Source of the DNA: Candidatus Cloacimonadota bacterium
Lineage (GTDB): Bacteria > Cloacimonadota > Cloacimonadia > Cloacimonadales > JAIOQZ01
Length of the DNA: 7,719 nucleotides
Direction: 5' to 3'
NCBI GenBank assembly: GCA_021106755.1
Contig: JAIOTM010000458.1
Location: 1 to 7,719, forward strand
Positions 5,932 through 7,719 of this stretch are shown in pieces; position 1 is the first letter of the stretch; each line of letters begins with the position of its first letter. The notes beneath the pieces are model-generated. The model ran no database searches, had not been told where the DNA came from, and saw only the letters and a program-made list of their open reading frames with translations. Position numbers and translations under genes: made by a program.

Positions 5932-7263
5932 TTAAGCCTTATCACCGCGACCAATGGCGAAATATTTGAAGCCCATTTCTTTGAGCTTGTTATAATTATA
6001 CTGATTCCGTCCATCAAAAATCAGTGGTTGCTTTAACCTCTCTTTTATCTTTTCAAAGTTCGGATTACGGAATTGAGTCCATTCGGTAACGAGAAGCAGA
6101 GCGTCCGCGTTTTCGAGAGCTTCATAATCGCCAGTAGCGTACTCAATGTTTTTTGAGTCTTTCAGCAACTTCTTCGCTTCGTCCATAGCGACAGGATCAA
6201 AAACTACAATCCGTGCTCCGGCACTCAGGAGGTCTTTAATAACCACGAGTGAGGGGGCTTCCCGCATATCATCAGTTTCAGGCTTGAAGGATAATCCCCA
6301 CATAGCAAATGTTTTACCAGTGAGATTATTGCCGAAATAGTTCTTCACTTTCGATGCCAGAAGATGCTTCTGTTCATCGTTGACAGCTTCGACAGAATCA
6401 AGGAGTTTCGATTCAACTCCATACTGATTTGCCATGTGGACTAAGGCTTTCACATCTTTAGGAAAACAACTGCCACCGTAACCTATCCCCGGATAGATAA
6501 ACTTGTAACCAATCCGGGTATCCGAGCCGATACCAACCCGCACTTGTGCTACATCAGCACCCATTGCTTCGCATAAACGGGAAATTTCGTTCATGAAAGA
6601 AATCTTGGTGGCAAGCATAGCATTGGCAGCATATTTCGACATTTCTGCCGCACGGATAGACATAATAAGAATCTTATCGTGAGTACGGCTGAAAGCAGAA
6701 TACAGTACTTTCATAATTTCACCGACACGAACGTTGTCCGTTCCGATAACAATTCTGTCCGGCTTCATGAAATCATCAATAGCTGCACCTTCTTTAAGGA
6801 ATTCAGGATTAGACACAACATCAAACTCAAGATTGACATCCCGCTCTTTCAGAATTTTCTGCATCTCTTCTGAAACCTTATCACCAGTACCAACTGGCAC
6901 GGTGGATTTATCCACCACGATTTTGTAATCGTTCATATATCTGGCAATATCTTTGGCTACAGCAAGAACATACTGCAAATCGGCAGAGCCATCCTCACCC
7001 GGCGGTGTTCCAACAGCGATGAAACATAGAAGTGATTCCCGCACTGCGACTTCAATATCGGTTGTAAACCGTAGGCGTCCGGCTTTATGGTTACGTTCCA
7101 CGAGACGCTCCAGCCCCGGTTCGTAGATAGGAATTTCTCCGTTAAGCAACATCTCTATCTTTTTTTCATCGTTATCCACGCAGATAACGTCGTTTCCGGC
7201 ATCGGCGAAACATGTTCCAGTTACTAATCCGACATAACCAGTTCCGATGACTGCTATCTTCAT
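5932..7263 (-). CDS. ugd: UDP-glucose 6-dehydrogenase
   Basis: The enzyme oxidises UDP-glucose to UDP-glucuronate with two NAD+ in the cytoplasm, supplying a precursor for capsule, exopolysaccharide or lipopolysaccharide sugars. The 443 residues are a normal full length. The N-terminal Rossmann motif GTGYVG is at 7-12, and Asp30 after the second strand suits NAD binding. The substrate and catalytic motifs follow in order: NPEFLKEGAA (152-161), Lys210 and Asn214 in the central helix, YPGIGYGGSCFPKD (257-270) with catalytic Cys266, and Asp270. The C-terminal domain contains GLSFKPETDD (323-332) and ends with the FDGRN region (416-420). The ATG is supported by GGAGG 4 bases upstream. It starts 15 bases after hflC and ends 6 bases before tadA. 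No sugar transferase or polysaccharide gene is present beside it, so its pathway here is not shown. Confidence 0.97.
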   Translation of the reverse strand: MKIAVIGTGYVGLVTGTCFADAGNDVICVDNDEKKIEMLLNGEIPIYEPGLERLVERNHKAGRLRFTTDIEVAVRESLLCFIAVGTPPGEDGSADLQYVLAVAKDIARYMNDYKIVVDKSTVPVGTGDKVSEEMQKILKERDVNLEFDVVSNPEFLKEGAAIDDFMKPDRIVIGTDNVRVGEIMKVLYSAFSRTHDKILIMSIRAAEMSKYAANAMLATKISFMNEISRLCEAMGADVAQVRVGIGSDTRIGYKFIYPGIGYGGSCFPKDVKALVHMANQYGVESKLLDSVEAVNDEQKHLLASKVKNYFGNNLTGKTFAMWGLSFKPETDDMREAPSLVVIKDLLSAGARIVVFDPVAMDEAKKLLKDSKNIEYATGDYEALENADALLLVTEWTQFRNPNFEKIKERLKQPLIFDGRNQYNYNKLKEMGFKYFAIGRGDKA

Positions 7264-7267
7264 TCAT

Positions 7268-7272
7268 CCTCC
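7268..7272 (-). promoter_or_regulatory. Ribosome binding site of ugd
   Basis: GGAGG on the minus strand lies in the 15-base gap between hflC and ugd, 4 bases before the ATG. The spacing is short, but the match is perfect and no better start exists nearby. Confidence 0.65.
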
Positions 7273-7278
7273 GACAGA

Positions 7279-7719
7279 CTATTGTATCTTTTTAAGATAT
7301 TTGTAGTAATCACTGTCGGTTGACATGATTATCGTGTTTTTCTTTCCCATGGTTGTTTTGTAACTCTTAAGCGTTTCGATAAACTGATAGAATTCCGGGT
7401 CTTTGTTGTAAGCTCCTGCGTAGATTTCAGTAGCTTTGGCATCTGCTCCGCCCTTGATTTTCTGAGCTTTCTCATAGGCTTCGGATTCAATCTGATCTAA
7501 CTCGCGCTTCATCTTACCGAGAATTTCCGCTGCTTTACCTTTACCGGCTGAGCGGTACTTGGCAGCAACTTTTTTCCGTTCCGATTCCATACGCTCATAC
7601 ACTTTCTGGCGAACTTCATCAATGTAGTTAACCCGCTTGATACGAACATCAATCAACGCTATTCCATAAGTAAGCACTAATGGCTTTGCCCGTGCAAGAA
7701 TTGAATCGGTTATAGCATC
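7279..7719 (-). CDS. hflC: HflC membrane protease modulator, C-terminal part (N-terminus beyond right edge)
   Basis: The last 146 residues are visible and the frame is open to the right edge; a GTG at 7677-7675 is an internal Val codon, not the start. HflC, with HflK, forms a membrane complex that restrains the FtsH protease. Seen here are the end of the SPFH (band 7) domain with VDVRIKRVNY-like sequence, the segment VRQKVYERMESERKKVAAKYRS typical of HflC, a charged coiled-coil helix, and the family's C-terminal block with the YNKDPEFYQFIETLKSY and STDSDYYKYLK motifs, which agree with E. coli HflC as I recall it. HflC is normally about 290-330 residues, so roughly half is missing. hflK would be expected upstream, outside the window. 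The gene is followed after 15 bases by ugd, probably in the same transcript. Confidence 0.93.
   Translation of the reverse strand, partial: DAITDSILARAKPLVLTYGIALIDVRIKRVNYIDEVRQKVYERMESERKKVAAKYRSAGKGKAAEILGKMKRELDQIESEAYEKAQKIKGGADAKATEIYAGAYNKDPEFYQFIETLKSYKTTMGKKNTIIMSTDSDYYKYLKKIQ

Noticed and set aside
7675..7677. GTG as a possible start of the HflC fragment
   Set aside because: The frame continues upstream to the window edge with sequence matching the HflC family, so this is an internal valine codon.

Overview
All recognisable genes in this 7.7 kb window lie on the minus strand, so they are read from right to left. The DNA is moderately AT-rich and looks like a Gram-negative bacterium. 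Supporting signs are HflC, a secreted protein with a signal peptide and repetitive beta-rich sequence, and a tRNA gene without an encoded CCA end. The secreted protein and the multi-PAS hybrid kinase recall the FCB group, especially Cloacimonadota-like lineages. That placement is a recollection of style, not a search result, and is weak.

Region 1 (7719 down to 5340) is a tight gene string: the C-terminal part of hflC (runs off the right edge), ugd (UDP-glucose 6-dehydrogenase), tadA (tRNA adenosine deaminase) and a tRNA-Ser(CGA) gene. The gaps are 15, 6 and 31 bases, so one transcript probably covers all four. The functions differ: membrane protease control, UDP-glucuronate supply for surface polysaccharide, and translation or tRNA modification. 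TadA has an unusually short loop in front of its zinc-binding His.

Region 2 (5339 down to 4890) is AT-rich and has no convincing gene. It holds a perfect TTGACA -35 box with a TAATAT -10 box on the minus strand (4982-5010), and a 7-bp-arm hairpin followed by a T-run that would act on the plus strand (5213-5236), although no plus-strand gene is evident.

Region 3 (4889 down to 1063) is a two-gene operon driven by that promoter. It encodes a small unrecognised protein (88 aa from the preferred start) and, 17 bases on, a 1180-residue membrane-bound hybrid histidine kinase. The kinase has a periplasmic sensor, four PAS domains, HisKA, an ATPase domain and a C-terminal receiver. No separate output regulator is visible.

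Region 4 (1062 down to 1) is an A-tract-rich spacer followed by the first 297 codons of a secreted protein that runs off the left edge. It has a signal peptide, a calcium-loop-like DNDGDG motif and beta-propeller-like composition. No mobile element, CRISPR array or phage gene was seen, and no clear undescribed multi-gene system is evident. The best leads are the small protein paired with the kinase and the altered TadA loop.
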